From Bradyrhizobium sp. (GTDB lineage Bacteria; Pseudomonadota; Alphaproteobacteria; Rhizobiales; Xanthobacteraceae): 64,000 nt of DNA. Location of the stretch: contig NZ_JAUYQU010000205.1 in NCBI RefSeq assembly GCF_030697065.1, positions 1 through 64,000 on the forward strand. Reading direction: 5' to 3'. Positions 43,646 to 51,666 of the stretch are shown here, in pieces. Below the pieces are notes generated by a model. It made no database searches. It was not told where the DNA came from and saw nothing but the letters and a program-made list of their open reading frames with translations. Both the position numbers and the translations under genes were made by a program. How positions within the stretch are numbered: position 1 is the stretch's first letter; the number at the start of each line of letters is the position of its first letter.

Positions 43646-45585
43646 GGCTGCACGCTCGTCACGCGCGCACCCGTGACGACCATGACCTTTCCATGCGGCA
43701 ACTCGGCCGGGTATGCACCGCTGGAATCCGGCTCGGCATCAAGACGCAATCGCGGATCCTCGTCGCTGCAGTGGTTAAGTCTCTTTTCTCGGCAAAAATT
43801 GATCGCGAACAGCGGGCCATAGATTTGGCTATAGGAAGTCATTGCCAAGGCTACGGCGGCGGCCGTTCCCACAACATCGACCTGGATGAAGCTCTGCGGG
43901 CCAATACTGAATGCCGTCTCTGTGACCTGCGCGCCCGCCGGAGTTTCAACAGGTTTCACCTTGGCCCCGGCGGGCCTTTCAATCACGCCGCTACCGGAAC
44001 TGGATGGGGCGACAAAGGCCTGATACTTCCGCGGGCCGTTGACCGGGATGCCGAGCGATGCGGCCTCCGCGGGACTAAGTGGCACCGTGCATTCCTTCTC
44101 CTTGCCCAATGCGCACTTCACCGGCTTCTTGTCGAAGTCCTTGTCCAGCGAGGTCTTGACCGATTTGTCGGCCCCCGGCTGCGACGGCTCGGCTGACATC
44201 AGCATCACCAGCGCGCTCGACTGCTCCTCGCCTTCCAGCCCAGCCTGAATAGCAGTCGGTGTCGCCTTGAAGGATATCGTGATGGTATCTCCGGACTCGT
44301 AGTTTACTGGCTGTTTCTCCACTGCCTTGTCTTCTGCCTTGTTGTCTGCCTTGTCTTCCTGCGCGGATTTGTCGGACGGCGACACGCTCTTGTCGCCACC
44401 GGGCGTCGATACTTTCGGCGGAGTCGAAGCTGGAGGTTGGGATGCTGGCGGTGGTTCCCCGACGCCAATCCTGATTGTGGTCTGGTTGGCAAAGCCCGGA
44501 CAACACTCGTTGGCAATATGAACGGTGCCCTCGATTTTACCGTTGAGGATTATGGTTTTGCTGGGGGCCACACTTGGACGTCCCGCAGAATCATCAAAGT
44601 GAACGTCAATGTGAGTCTCATTCTTCACCGGGTCATAGTGCATCTTGACGTTTTCACCGTACAGTGGAACGCCTTCGATGATGATCTTCTCAAACGGCTC
44701 GTAGTCGGTGATGCGATCGCCATCGCTCAGCGTCACCGAGGGACCTGTCGCAGTCGGGAAGTCAGGATTGACTCCAAATCGAAATTCATCGTCTCCCGCT
44801 CCACCGGTCAGATGATCGATGCCCGGAGTTCCGCCCAAACTATTGTTGTCGTCATCGTAGGGCGGCGTATGAGGAGCGCTCGCCAGCTTTTCCGGAGCAG
44901 CAGGCGCCGGCGGCCCATCAGGAGGCGCCGGGCCGGTATTTGCCGGTGGATCGTCTGGCGTCGACGGCGCGTTGTTGATTGGCAACAGCGGGTATCCCAA
45001 TTCGTTGACCGGGAAAAGAACGGTGAACGCGGGAGTGGCCGTGGAAAATTCACAATCCGCTTGACTGTCGATCGAGACGTTGGAGCCGACGAGCCCCTGA
45101 ACGAAGTTGTAATTGCCGTCCCCCTGGAAGGTCCGTGGCTGCAGCGTGGGTTGTTCGGGAAGTGGCACAAGCGTCGCTTGGCCCGTTCCGGATGCCATGC
45201 CGGGACATTTGGGTCCGCGCACAAATTGCCAGTCGGAAACCTCTTGAACGTAGCGTACCCAAGTGTGCTTAAAGTTAGAGGTAGGGCCGACGGGCGCTGA
45301 CAGCCGTTGCGCGTTCGTTACCCACTGCGCCATCGCCAGGAGGGCCGCTCTCCAAAAATTGAAATTGGCTTCATCGCAGCGCGCCAAAGCGTCCGCGGTC
45401 TGCTTGCTGAACCTGTCGATAATGTCTTCGGGCCATTCGGGCGGCGCCGGCTTGAGCACCAGTCCGGTGTCGGACGGGCGAACCGGCGTCGTCGCTCTCG
45501 CCGTCGATTGTGCAAGAGGGAGCACCAGTATCAGCGCTACCGCACAGCCTATTGCCAAGGCCACCTTCAAAATGCCCAGACGCAT
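43642..45585 (-). CDS. Secreted multidomain protein with RTX-type calcium-binding motif, unknown function
   Basis: About 647 residues from ATG 45585; ATG 45591 or 45600 are alternatives, but GGGG is best spaced for 45585. The N-terminal LGILKVALAIGCAVALILVLP is a signal peptide or anchor. A Cys-containing N-terminal domain (~40-190) has no family I recognise. A Pro-rich linker leads to GGTPGIDHLTGGAGDDEFRFG, a pair of RTX nonapeptides that bind calcium, and a domain resembling those of RTX proteins (DYEPFEKIIIEG). A second low-complexity linker rich in Lys, Asp, Glu and Ser follows. A final domain has a hydrophobic stretch near the C-terminus (VVGTAAAVALAMTSYSQ). It is the first gene of the island operon and overlaps the S8 protease gene by four bases, so it could be substrate, chaperone or partner of the protease. 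No type I secretion genes are adjacent. Confidence 0.75.
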   Translation of the reverse strand: MRLGILKVALAIGCAVALILVLPLAQSTARATTPVRPSDTGLVLKPAPPEWPEDIIDRFSKQTADALARCDEANFNFWRAALLAMAQWVTNAQRLSAPVGPTSNFKHTWVRYVQEVSDWQFVRGPKCPGMASGTGQATLVPLPEQPTLQPRTFQGDGNYNFVQGLVGSNVSIDSQADCEFSTATPAFTVLFPVNELGYPLLPINNAPSTPDDPPANTGPAPPDGPPAPAAPEKLASAPHTPPYDDDNNSLGGTPGIDHLTGGAGDDEFRFGVNPDFPTATGPSVTLSDGDRITDYEPFEKIIIEGVPLYGENVKMHYDPVKNETHIDVHFDDSAGRPSVAPSKTIILNGKIEGTVHIANECCPGFANQTTIRIGVGEPPPASQPPASTPPKVSTPGGDKSVSPSDKSAQEDKADNKAEDKAVEKQPVNYESGDTITISFKATPTAIQAGLEGEEQSSALVMLMSAEPSQPGADKSVKTSLDKDFDKKPVKCALGKEKECTVPLSPAEAASLGIPVNGPRKYQAFVAPSSSGSGVIERPAGAKVKPVETPAGAQVTETAFSIGPQSFIQVDVVGTAAAVALAMTSYSQIYGPLFAINFCREKRLNHCSDEDPRLRLDAEPDSSGAYPAELPHGKVMVVTGARVTSVQP

Positions 45586-46016
45586 CGTCATCCCCAACAT
45601 TGAGGCGGACCGGGCATGCGCCCTCCAATAATTGTGGCACACCCGGTCACAACAATAAAGGGGCATTTGGCGTGAGGCTCCGGTCCAGCAAGCCTTCAGT
45701 CGCCGAGCCTCGAAGATCAGAACGCAACTGCACAGAGACTGGAGCCGTCATAGCAACATGAGACACAGCCCATGACCGCTTTGGTTCAATCGCGTCAGTG
45801 TGGCCCTCCACGAGTCACTTCCGGTCTACCTCCAACAACAGACATCAACAGACGGGCCCCGTTATTCCGTGCGTGCCATCCGCTACCTGTTGCGGCTTGC
45901 GGCGGTCTTCCATGCCACCAGCTATCCGGCAGAAACCCCGTGAACAAACGCGCACGAACGTGCACGATCCTGATCGGGAATCACTGATTTTGTTCGAGTT
46001 TTCCGCCAGGGTGCTG
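45586..46016. other. Promoter region and gene-poor right end of the island
   Basis: 431 bp between the start of the RTX-motif gene and the right tRNA repeat. The operon promoter, read on the minus strand, must lie near 45590-45700, but no convincing -35/-10 pair was picked out by eye. Small frames (for example 45772-45987 plus) lack ribosome-binding sites and recognisable families. No integrase fragment was recognised. Confidence 0.55.
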
Positions 46017-46063
46017 CGCTCATAACGGTCTGGTTGCAGGTTCGAGTCCTGCCGGGCCCACCA
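46017..46063 (+). repeat. Right attachment-like repeat (attR), partial tRNA copy
   Basis: An exact 47-bp copy of the tRNA segment 40442-40488, same orientation, including anticodon loop, T arm and CCA. It lacks the acceptor 5' strand and D arm, so it is not a functional tRNA. Its match stops at 46017 on the left (G at 46016 against C at 40441) and after the CCA on the right. Confidence 0.92.
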
Positions 46064-46125
46064 CGCTTCGCCCTTCGGGCTACGCGTGGCGCGGCCGCGC
46101 GGAGACCGAAGGGCGAAGCGTGGTG
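46059..46125. repeat. Long hairpin at the tRNA 3' flank
   Basis: A perfect 20-bp inverted repeat (46059-46078 and 46106-46125) with a 27-bp loop. Its left arm begins inside the CCA of the attR tRNA copy. If the island were removed, this hairpin would sit directly after the complete tRNA gene, so it is probably the original downstream flank, perhaps a terminator or a REP-like element. No T-tract follows. Confidence 0.8.
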
Positions 46126-46451
46126 TCCGGCGGAGCTGAGCGAAGCGAAAGCGCAGACGGACTGCTGCCCGCTTCCGACCAAAATATCGAAAACAACCCC
46201 ATGCACAGATACGCGGGCAGCCGGCATCAATGGCTTGCGCGAAGAAAACTTTGACACGTCGGGCAAATCACCGGCACTTTTGCAGCATCGCACCACTTTC
46301 AGGCGCTCGCGCTCCCGCCCGACGAGCTGTTCGGCGCGATTGCAGGCTACCCCCTGTTGCCATTCCATCGGACGGGCGAAACGACGGAATTTGTGGTGGG
46401 CAGTTGCGCCGATCGATACAGTCGAGCACCAAGCGGAGGCCGCAACGTCCC
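46126..46451. other. Non-coding stretch before the M20 peptidase gene
   Basis: 326 bp between the hairpin and the peptidase start. A frame runs through it (46034-46462 plus), but it begins inside the tRNA copy and its Arg/Ala/Pro-rich translation looks like read-through of non-coding DNA. It must contain the peptidase promoter; I could not identify one with confidence. Confidence 0.55.
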
Positions 46452-47585
46452 ATGCCGATTGATCCCGTCGAACTCTCGCGCGAACTCATTGCGTTCAATA
46501 CCATCAACCCGCCCGGCAATGAGCTCAGTTGCATCCGGCACATTGAAAAGCTGCTTGCCGGCGCCGGGCTGCAGACGTCGCTGCAGGAGTTCGCTCCGGA
46601 ACGCGCCAATTTGATCGCAAGGACAAGAGGTTCTGGCAGCAAATCCCCGCTGTGCTTTACCGGGCATGTCGATACGGTCCCGCTCGGAAACGCTTCCTGG
46701 AGCGTCGATCCGTTTGCGGGCGAGATCATCGACGGCAAGATGTACGGCCGTGGCTCGACCGACATGAAATGCGGCGTCGCCGCTTTCGTAGCGGCCATCG
46801 GCAACATGGCCGGGCAACTGGAAGAGACCAGCGGCGCCGTTCTCGTCATAACTGCGGGGGAGGAAATCGGCTGCGAGGGCGCTTTTCATCTCGCACGGGC
46901 CGGCGTTCTCGGACCCGCCGGCGCGATCGTCGTGGCCGAACCGACCTCGAATGCGGCACTGGTCGGACACAAGGGCGCTCTCTGGCTTCGGCTGACGCTC
47001 AAAGGCGTCACCGCGCATGGGTCAATGCCGCATCTGGGCGTCAATGCAGCCTACAAGGCCGCGCGCGTCCTCACGGCCTTGGAGAATTTTCAGTTCAACG
47101 TGGCGCCGCATCGCTATCTGGGATTGCCGACCCTCAACGTTGGCACCGTTCGCGCCGGCCTTAACGTGAACTCGGTGCCCGATCTCGCTGAAATCGGTAT
47201 CGATATCCGCAGCATTCCGGGACTGGATCATTCCCGCATTCAGGAGCATTTGAAGGCCGAGCTGGGAGACGAGATCCTGCTGGAGCCGATTGTCGATGTC
47301 GGCGCGGTCTGGACGGACCCGTCCTCGCCGTGGATCCAGCAGGTCTACGACATCGTCCGCGACGTCACGGGTGAAGACGCCGGCCCCGAACCCCGGACAG
47401 CGCCCTACTTCACCGATGCGTCCGCCCTGACGCCTGCCTTCGGCAATCCTCCGACCATCATCCTGGGCCCGGGCGAAGCGGCGAAGGCACATCAGACCGA
47501 TGAGTATTGTTCCGTTCAACGCATTCGCGAAGCCTCCGACATCTACGCGAGACTTGCCGCGGGATGGTGCACACGGTCCGGTTAG
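46452..47585 (+). CDS. M20 family metallopeptidase (ArgE/DapE-like)
   Basis: 377 residues. The family signatures are LCFTGHVDTVPLG (zinc His and catalytic Asp, about residues 70-75), GRGSTDMKCGVAAFV (bridging Asp), VITAGEEIGCEGA (catalytic Glu-Glu), VVAEPTS and a C-terminal zinc His in AAKAHQTDEY. The dimerisation domain includes GVTAHGSMPHLGVNA. These enzymes deacylate N-acyl amino acids (ArgE), desuccinylate diaminopimelate precursors (DapE) or split small peptides; the exact substrate cannot be read. The ATG at 46452 lies directly before PIDPVELSRELIAFNTINPPGNE, the conserved N-terminus. It is the first gene on the right of the island. Confidence 0.92.
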   Translation: MPIDPVELSRELIAFNTINPPGNELSCIRHIEKLLAGAGLQTSLQEFAPERANLIARTRGSGSKSPLCFTGHVDTVPLGNASWSVDPFAGEIIDGKMYGRGSTDMKCGVAAFVAAIGNMAGQLEETSGAVLVITAGEEIGCEGAFHLARAGVLGPAGAIVVAEPTSNAALVGHKGALWLRLTLKGVTAHGSMPHLGVNAAYKAARVLTALENFQFNVAPHRYLGLPTLNVGTVRAGLNVNSVPDLAEIGIDIRSIPGLDHSRIQEHLKAELGDEILLEPIVDVGAVWTDPSSPWIQQVYDIVRDVTGEDAGPEPRTAPYFTDASALTPAFGNPPTIILGPGEAAKAHQTDEYCSVQRIREASDIYARLAAGWCTRSG

Positions 47586-47729
47586 GCTTCGGCGGCGCCG
47601 ATGGACCCTGCCAAATATCACGGCCATTGAGGTTGCAGGTGCAGGACGGCGGCAACGCCATCGTCGGCACATGCAGCGTGCCAGCGTGATGGTTTCGGAC
47701 GCGGACGCCCAGCGGCGGAAGGCACAGAC

Positions 47730-47996
47730 TTGAGCAATCACGCACCCGATGTCCATCCGATGATGGCGAGCCGCCGTTGCGGCGCCAAAACCCGCACTGG
47801 CGCGTCGTGCCGCGCGCCGGCGTTGCGCGGCAAGCGGCGCTGCCGCATGCACGGCGGGGCGCCGGGATCGGGCGCACCGAGGGGAAACCGGAACGCATTC
47901 CGGCACGGACTGTTCACGGGGAAAGCGATCGCGGAGCGCAAGCAGATCGGGGCGTTGCTGGGGGAAGTGCGGAAGTTGCTCCAGGAGATGAAGTGA
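47730..47996 (+). CDS. Small HGGxSTG-like protein with Cys/His motif
   Basis: 88 residues from a TTG at 47730, which has GGAAGG 7 bp upstream; ATG 47760 or 47763 would give 78 or 77 residues. The core CGAKTRTGASCRAPALRGKRRCRMHGGAPGSGAPRGN shows Cys-x7-Cys-x10-Cys-x2-His, a possible zinc site, followed by the HGG...G element typical of the HGGxSTG family. Members are common in rhizobial genomes and sometimes occur in prophages; function is unknown. The C-terminus is helical (ERKQIGALLGEVRKLLQEMK). No phage gene is nearby. Confidence 0.72.
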   Translation: MSNHAPDVHPMMASRRCGAKTRTGASCRAPALRGKRRCRMHGGAPGSGAPRGNRNAFRHGLFTGKAIAERKQIGALLGEVRKLLQEMK

Positions 47997-48461
47997 GACG
48001 CGAAGCGGCGCGGCGACGCCGGCAATTCGGCGGTCTCGTTACCGCCGAAAACCCGAGAAATGCCGCCGAGAAGTGCAGAGGCAAGATGGGGGAGCGCAGC
48101 GATACCCATCGCGTGGCGCAAACGTCGTTGCGTTGCAAGAGATGATGGGTTTCGCAGGGCCCGCTTCCAGCAAGCGCCTTGGCTGATGTGCGCCGGCGGC
48201 TGCACCCGGAATGGGCAATTCCCACCGGCTACGGCGGCTGGCGGCGGTTCGACCTTCGCACCCGCGCCCCTGTAGGCTGGCCATACCCCTGTCCGGTCCC
48301 ATACGCCGCGCCCGGTTTCATCGTGGCTTGTGGCCAGACCATCTTTAGTTCTAACCTGACGAAGAGACCAATTTCGGCACGGCACCATCCTGTCCGCGGC
48401 AATCGGGGCGAAGCATCCGAACGCGGCCAGGCAACGGCAATGAAACACAGGGGAGGATCAC
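47997..48461. other. 465-bp intergenic region before the ABC importer operon
   Basis: No supported gene. It contains a short dyad gatggg-N14-cccatc (48085-48110) of a type that recurs between genes in Bradyrhizobium-like DNA. The promoter of the importer operon is expected here; nothing convincing was identified by eye. Confidence 0.55.
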
Positions 48462-49706
48462 ATGAAACGCAGGACGCTTCTCGGCGGCGCGGTCGCCGTC
48501 GCTTTGTTGGGGCTGGATTCAGCCGCACTCGCACAACAGGCGCCGATCAAGATCGGCATGAGCATGGCGCAGACCGGCGGCCTTGCCGGCGGCGGCAAGG
48601 CCTCGCTGCTCGGCATCGAGGTCTGGCGGGACGACGTCAACGCCAAGGGCGGCCTGCTCGGCCGCAAGGTCGAACTGGTCGTCTATGACGACAAATCGAG
48701 CGCTTCGGAGACGCCGGCGATCTATTCGAAGCTGCTGGATGTCGACAAGGTCGATATCCTTTTTGCACCCTACGCGACCGTGCCGACGGCGCCGCTGATG
48801 CCGCTGGTCAAGCAGCGCGGCATGCTGCTGATCGGCAATTTCTCGTTCCAGGTGAACAGCAAGGTCGGCCACGACATGTGGTTCAACAACGCGCCGTGGG
48901 GACCGGCCGACAGCTGGGCGTCTTCCTTCCTCGATCTCGGCCAGAAGGCCGGCGGCAAGAGCATCGCGCTGCTCGCCGCGGACCAGGAATTCGCCCAGAA
49001 CCTGGCCAAGACCGCCCGGGAAGTCGCGACCAAGCTCGGCATGCAGGTCGTGTTCGACCAGGCCTATCCGCCGAGCACGGTGGAATTCTCCGGCATCCTG
49101 CGCGCGCTCAAGGCCGCCAAGCCCGACATCGTCTATGTCGCGTCCTATCCGCCGGATTCGGCCGGCATCCTGCGCGCCGTGAACGAGATCGGGATCGGCG
49201 ACAACGTCAAGCTGTTCGGCGGCGGCATGGTGGGCCTACAGTTCGGCACGGTGATGGAGAACCTCGGCTCGCTGCTGAACGGCGTCGTCAACTACAATAC
49301 CTGGCTGCCCGAACCGCAGATGTACAATGACGGCACCAAGGCGTTCTTCGAGACCTATACCAAGCGCGCCGTCGAAGCCAAGGTGGATCCGCTCGGCTAC
49401 TATCTGGCGCCCTATGGCTATGCCAGCGGCCAGATGATCGAGCAGGCCATCAAGGCGGTGGGATCGCTCGACCAGAAGGCGCTGGCAAAATACCTGCGCG
49501 AAAACACCCACAAGACCATCGTGGGATCGATCACCTTCGCGGCGGACGGCGAGTGGAAGGAAAGCGGGGTCGTGCAGGCCCAGTTCCGCGGCGTCAAGGA
49601 CAAAAACATCGAGCAGTTCCGCAGCCCGGGCAAGCAGGTGATCCTGTTCCCGGCGAAACTGAAATCGGGCGATCTGATCACGCCCTTCGAGGCCGCGCGC
49701 AAGTAG
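48462..49706 (+). CDS. ABC transporter substrate-binding protein (branched-chain amino acid/amide type)
   Basis: 414 residues with a signal peptide (MKRRTLLGGAVAVALLGLDSAALAQQ). The mature chain IKIGMSMAQTGGLAGGGKASLLGIEVWRDDVNAKGGLLGRKVEL is a LivK/Peripla_BP_6 start, followed by VDILFAPYATVPTAPLMPLVKQRG and a second lobe (IVYVASYPPDSAGILRAVNEIG). It captures an amino acid, amide or related solute in the periplasm for the permease/ATPase genes that follow. The ligand cannot be deduced. GGGAGG precedes the ATG. A 122-bp gap separates it from the permease gene. Confidence 0.9.
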   Translation: MKRRTLLGGAVAVALLGLDSAALAQQAPIKIGMSMAQTGGLAGGGKASLLGIEVWRDDVNAKGGLLGRKVELVVYDDKSSASETPAIYSKLLDVDKVDILFAPYATVPTAPLMPLVKQRGMLLIGNFSFQVNSKVGHDMWFNNAPWGPADSWASSFLDLGQKAGGKSIALLAADQEFAQNLAKTAREVATKLGMQVVFDQAYPPSTVEFSGILRALKAAKPDIVYVASYPPDSAGILRAVNEIGIGDNVKLFGGGMVGLQFGTVMENLGSLLNGVVNYNTWLPEPQMYNDGTKAFFETYTKRAVEAKVDPLGYYLAPYGYASGQMIEQAIKAVGSLDQKALAKYLRENTHKTIVGSITFAADGEWKESGVVQAQFRGVKDKNIEQFRSPGKQVILFPAKLKSGDLITPFEAARK

Positions 49707-49828
49707 CACTCGCGGCCGACCGCGGTGCGCCGATCGGGGATCGGCGCACCGGCGCCTTCGGCAACCGGACGGGATGGACGGCGTGACCGGAAAACGGCGG
49801 CCGAAGCGCGGGTCAGGGGGGACCTTAC

Positions 49829-50710
49829 GTGTTTTCATTTGAACTGCTGCGCGATGCGGTGCTGATCGGGGTGCTGCTCGGCTGCTTCTATGCGGCGGTC
49901 AGCCTCGGGCTGTCGATCGCGTTCGGCCTGCTCGACGTTCCCCACGTCGCGCACCCGGCCTTCCTGGTGCTGGCGGCCTATGTCGTGTACTTCCTCAACG
50001 AGCATTACGGGGTCGATCCGCTGCTGGCGGGACTGCTGATCACGCCGCTGTTCTTCCTGTTCGGCCTCGTCGCCTACCGGCTGTATTACGAAACCTTCGA
50101 GAAGCGCGGCAGCGACGCCGGCGTGCGCGGCATCGCGTTCTTCTTCGGCATCGCCTTCATCATCGAAGTCCTGATCATCCTGCAGTTCGGCGTCGACCAG
50201 CGCTCGGTCACCGCCGACTATGTCGGCAAGGCCTGGCGGATCGGCGAGATGCGGATTCCGTTCCGGCTGGTGGTCGCGTTCGTGGTCGCGGTGGCGCTGA
50301 CGGTGCTGCTGACGCTGTATCTGTCGCGCACCTTCATGGGACGCGCGATCCGTGCGGTGGCGCAGGACCAGGAGGCGCTGCGGCTGATGGGCGCCAATCC
50401 GATCCGGATCAAGCAATGGGCGTTCGGCATCGCCACCGCCGTGCTCGGCATCGCCGGCGCCCTGCTCATTATCGTGGCCCCGGTCGAGCCGACGCTCGAC
50501 CGGGCCTATATCGGGCGGACCTTCTGCGTCGTCGTGATGGCCGGGCTCGGCAGCATGTCGGGTACGCTGGTCGCCGCCATCATCCTCGGCGTCGCCGAAA
50601 CCATCGTGCTCACCCTGTTCGGCGCCTCCTGGGCCCCGGCGATTTCCTTTGCGATGCTGCTCGGCGTGCTCGCCGTCCGGCCGCAGGGCCTGTTCGGCAG
50701 GCGATCATGA
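49829..50710 (+). CDS. livH: Branched-chain amino acid-type ABC permease LivH
   Basis: 293 residues, about eight membrane helices. GVLLGCFYAAVSLGLSIAFGLLDVPHVAHPAF matches the LivH N-terminus, FMGRAIRAVAQDQEALRLMGANPIRIKQWAFGIATA is the cytoplasmic coupling loop, and GLGSMSGTLVAAIILGVAE is also conserved. The start is a GTG at 49829 behind a GGGGGGA site. The stop overlaps livM in ATGA. With LivM it forms the membrane channel. Confidence 0.92.
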   Translation: MFSFELLRDAVLIGVLLGCFYAAVSLGLSIAFGLLDVPHVAHPAFLVLAAYVVYFLNEHYGVDPLLAGLLITPLFFLFGLVAYRLYYETFEKRGSDAGVRGIAFFFGIAFIIEVLIILQFGVDQRSVTADYVGKAWRIGEMRIPFRLVVAFVVAVALTVLLTLYLSRTFMGRAIRAVAQDQEALRLMGANPIRIKQWAFGIATAVLGIAGALLIIVAPVEPTLDRAYIGRTFCVVVMAGLGSMSGTLVAAIILGVAETIVLTLFGASWAPAISFAMLLGVLAVRPQGLFGRRS

Positions 50711-51666
50711 AGCGCACCGGCATCTATTTCTGGACCGGCGCGGCGCTGTTTCTCGGCGCCGCCCTGCTGATGACGCAGGTGATCGGCAACCAATACCCGT
50801 TCTTTGCCGGCTATGTGATCCTGCAGTTCATCGTGCTCGCGGTCGCCTGGAGCATCCTCGGCGGCTACGCCGGCTATGTGAATTTCGGCACCGCCGCGTT
50901 CTTCGGCATCGGCGTCTACACCTCCGTCTTCCTATTCAAGGCGACCGGCGCGCCGCTGCCGGTGCAGATCGCGGCAGCCGCCGCCATCGGTGCGCTGATG
51001 GGATTTGCGCTCGGCCTGCTGACCCTGCGGATGCAGGGCATCTTCTTCTCGATCGCGACCATCGCGGCGACGATCATCATCGAGACCGCGATCACCAACT
51101 GGCGCTATGTCGGCGGCGCGGCCGGCATCCAGTTGCAGCGGCCGGCGGTGACGGCGCCGTTCGACAACTACGTCGAGATGCTGTTCTTCGTCCAGGCGAT
51201 GCTGGTGGTGCTGGCGGTGGCGATCTCGCGCTACATCCAGAGATCATGGATGGGCCGCGGCCTGCAGGCGCTGAAGGACGACGAACTCGCCGCGGAATGC
51301 ACCGGGGTGCCGACGCTGCGGTTGAAGCTGATGGCGTGCGTCATTTCCGGCGCCCTGATGTGCGCGGCCGGCGCTCCCGGTGCGATGTACCTGCAATATG
51401 CCGACCCCTCCTCTGCGTTCAACCTCAATTATTCCGTCTCGACCCTTGCGATGTCGCTGATCGGCGGCACCGCGCATTGGGCGGGTCCGGTGATCGGCGC
51501 GATCGTGCTGGGCACCACGCAGCAATTGCTCACCGTCACCATCTCGTCGGAGGTCAACGTGCTGGTGCTCGGCGTCATGCTGGTGCTGTTCGTGGTGGCG
51601 GCGCCGGAGGGCATCATCGGCCTGGTCCGCAAGGTTCGCCGCAAACGCAACGAGGGCGAAGGATGA
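50707..51666 (+). CDS. livM: Branched-chain amino acid-type ABC permease LivM
   Basis: 319 residues, about nine membrane helices. LivM signatures are SILGGYAGYVNFGTAAFFGIGVYT, GLLTLRMQGIFFSIATIAATIII, the cytoplasmic SWMGRGLQALKDDELAAECTGVPTLRLKL loop and MSLIGGTAHWAGPVIGAIVLG. The Lys/Arg-rich tail (KVRRKRNEGEG) is cytoplasmic. The start overlaps livH and the stop overlaps livG, both in ATGA. Confidence 0.92.
   Translation: MKRTGIYFWTGAALFLGAALLMTQVIGNQYPFFAGYVILQFIVLAVAWSILGGYAGYVNFGTAAFFGIGVYTSVFLFKATGAPLPVQIAAAAAIGALMGFALGLLTLRMQGIFFSIATIAATIIIETAITNWRYVGGAAGIQLQRPAVTAPFDNYVEMLFFVQAMLVVLAVAISRYIQRSWMGRGLQALKDDELAAECTGVPTLRLKLMACVISGALMCAAGAPGAMYLQYADPSSAFNLNYSVSTLAMSLIGGTAHWAGPVIGAIVLGTTQQLLTVTISSEVNVLVLGVMLVLFVVAAPEGIIGLVRKVRRKRNEGEG

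Larger units (their letters stand above)
40489..46063. mobile_element. 5.6-kb tRNA-associated genomic island without recognisable integrase
   Basis: The segment is bounded by the exact 47-bp direct repeats at 40442 and 46017, the first inside a tRNA gene, which is the standard signature of site-specific insertion. It holds three minus-strand genes forming one operon (RTX-motif protein, S8 protease, outer-membrane protein) and two gene-poor ends of about 290 and 430 bp. No integrase, excisionase or transposase was found in any frame. Base composition is visibly lower in GC than the flanks; one counted 60-base line (43021) is 58% GC, while neighbouring core genes are much richer. Either the integrase was lost or the element is mobilised in trans. 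Confidence 0.8.

Noticed and set aside
46017-46063. Second tRNA gene
   Set aside because: The 5' acceptor strand and the D arm are missing, so it cannot form a cloverleaf.
46034-46462. Plus-strand frame of 142 codons starting in the partial tRNA
   Set aside because: It begins inside the attR tRNA sequence and runs through the hairpin, and its composition is not protein-like. Frames of this sort are common false calls next to tRNA genes.
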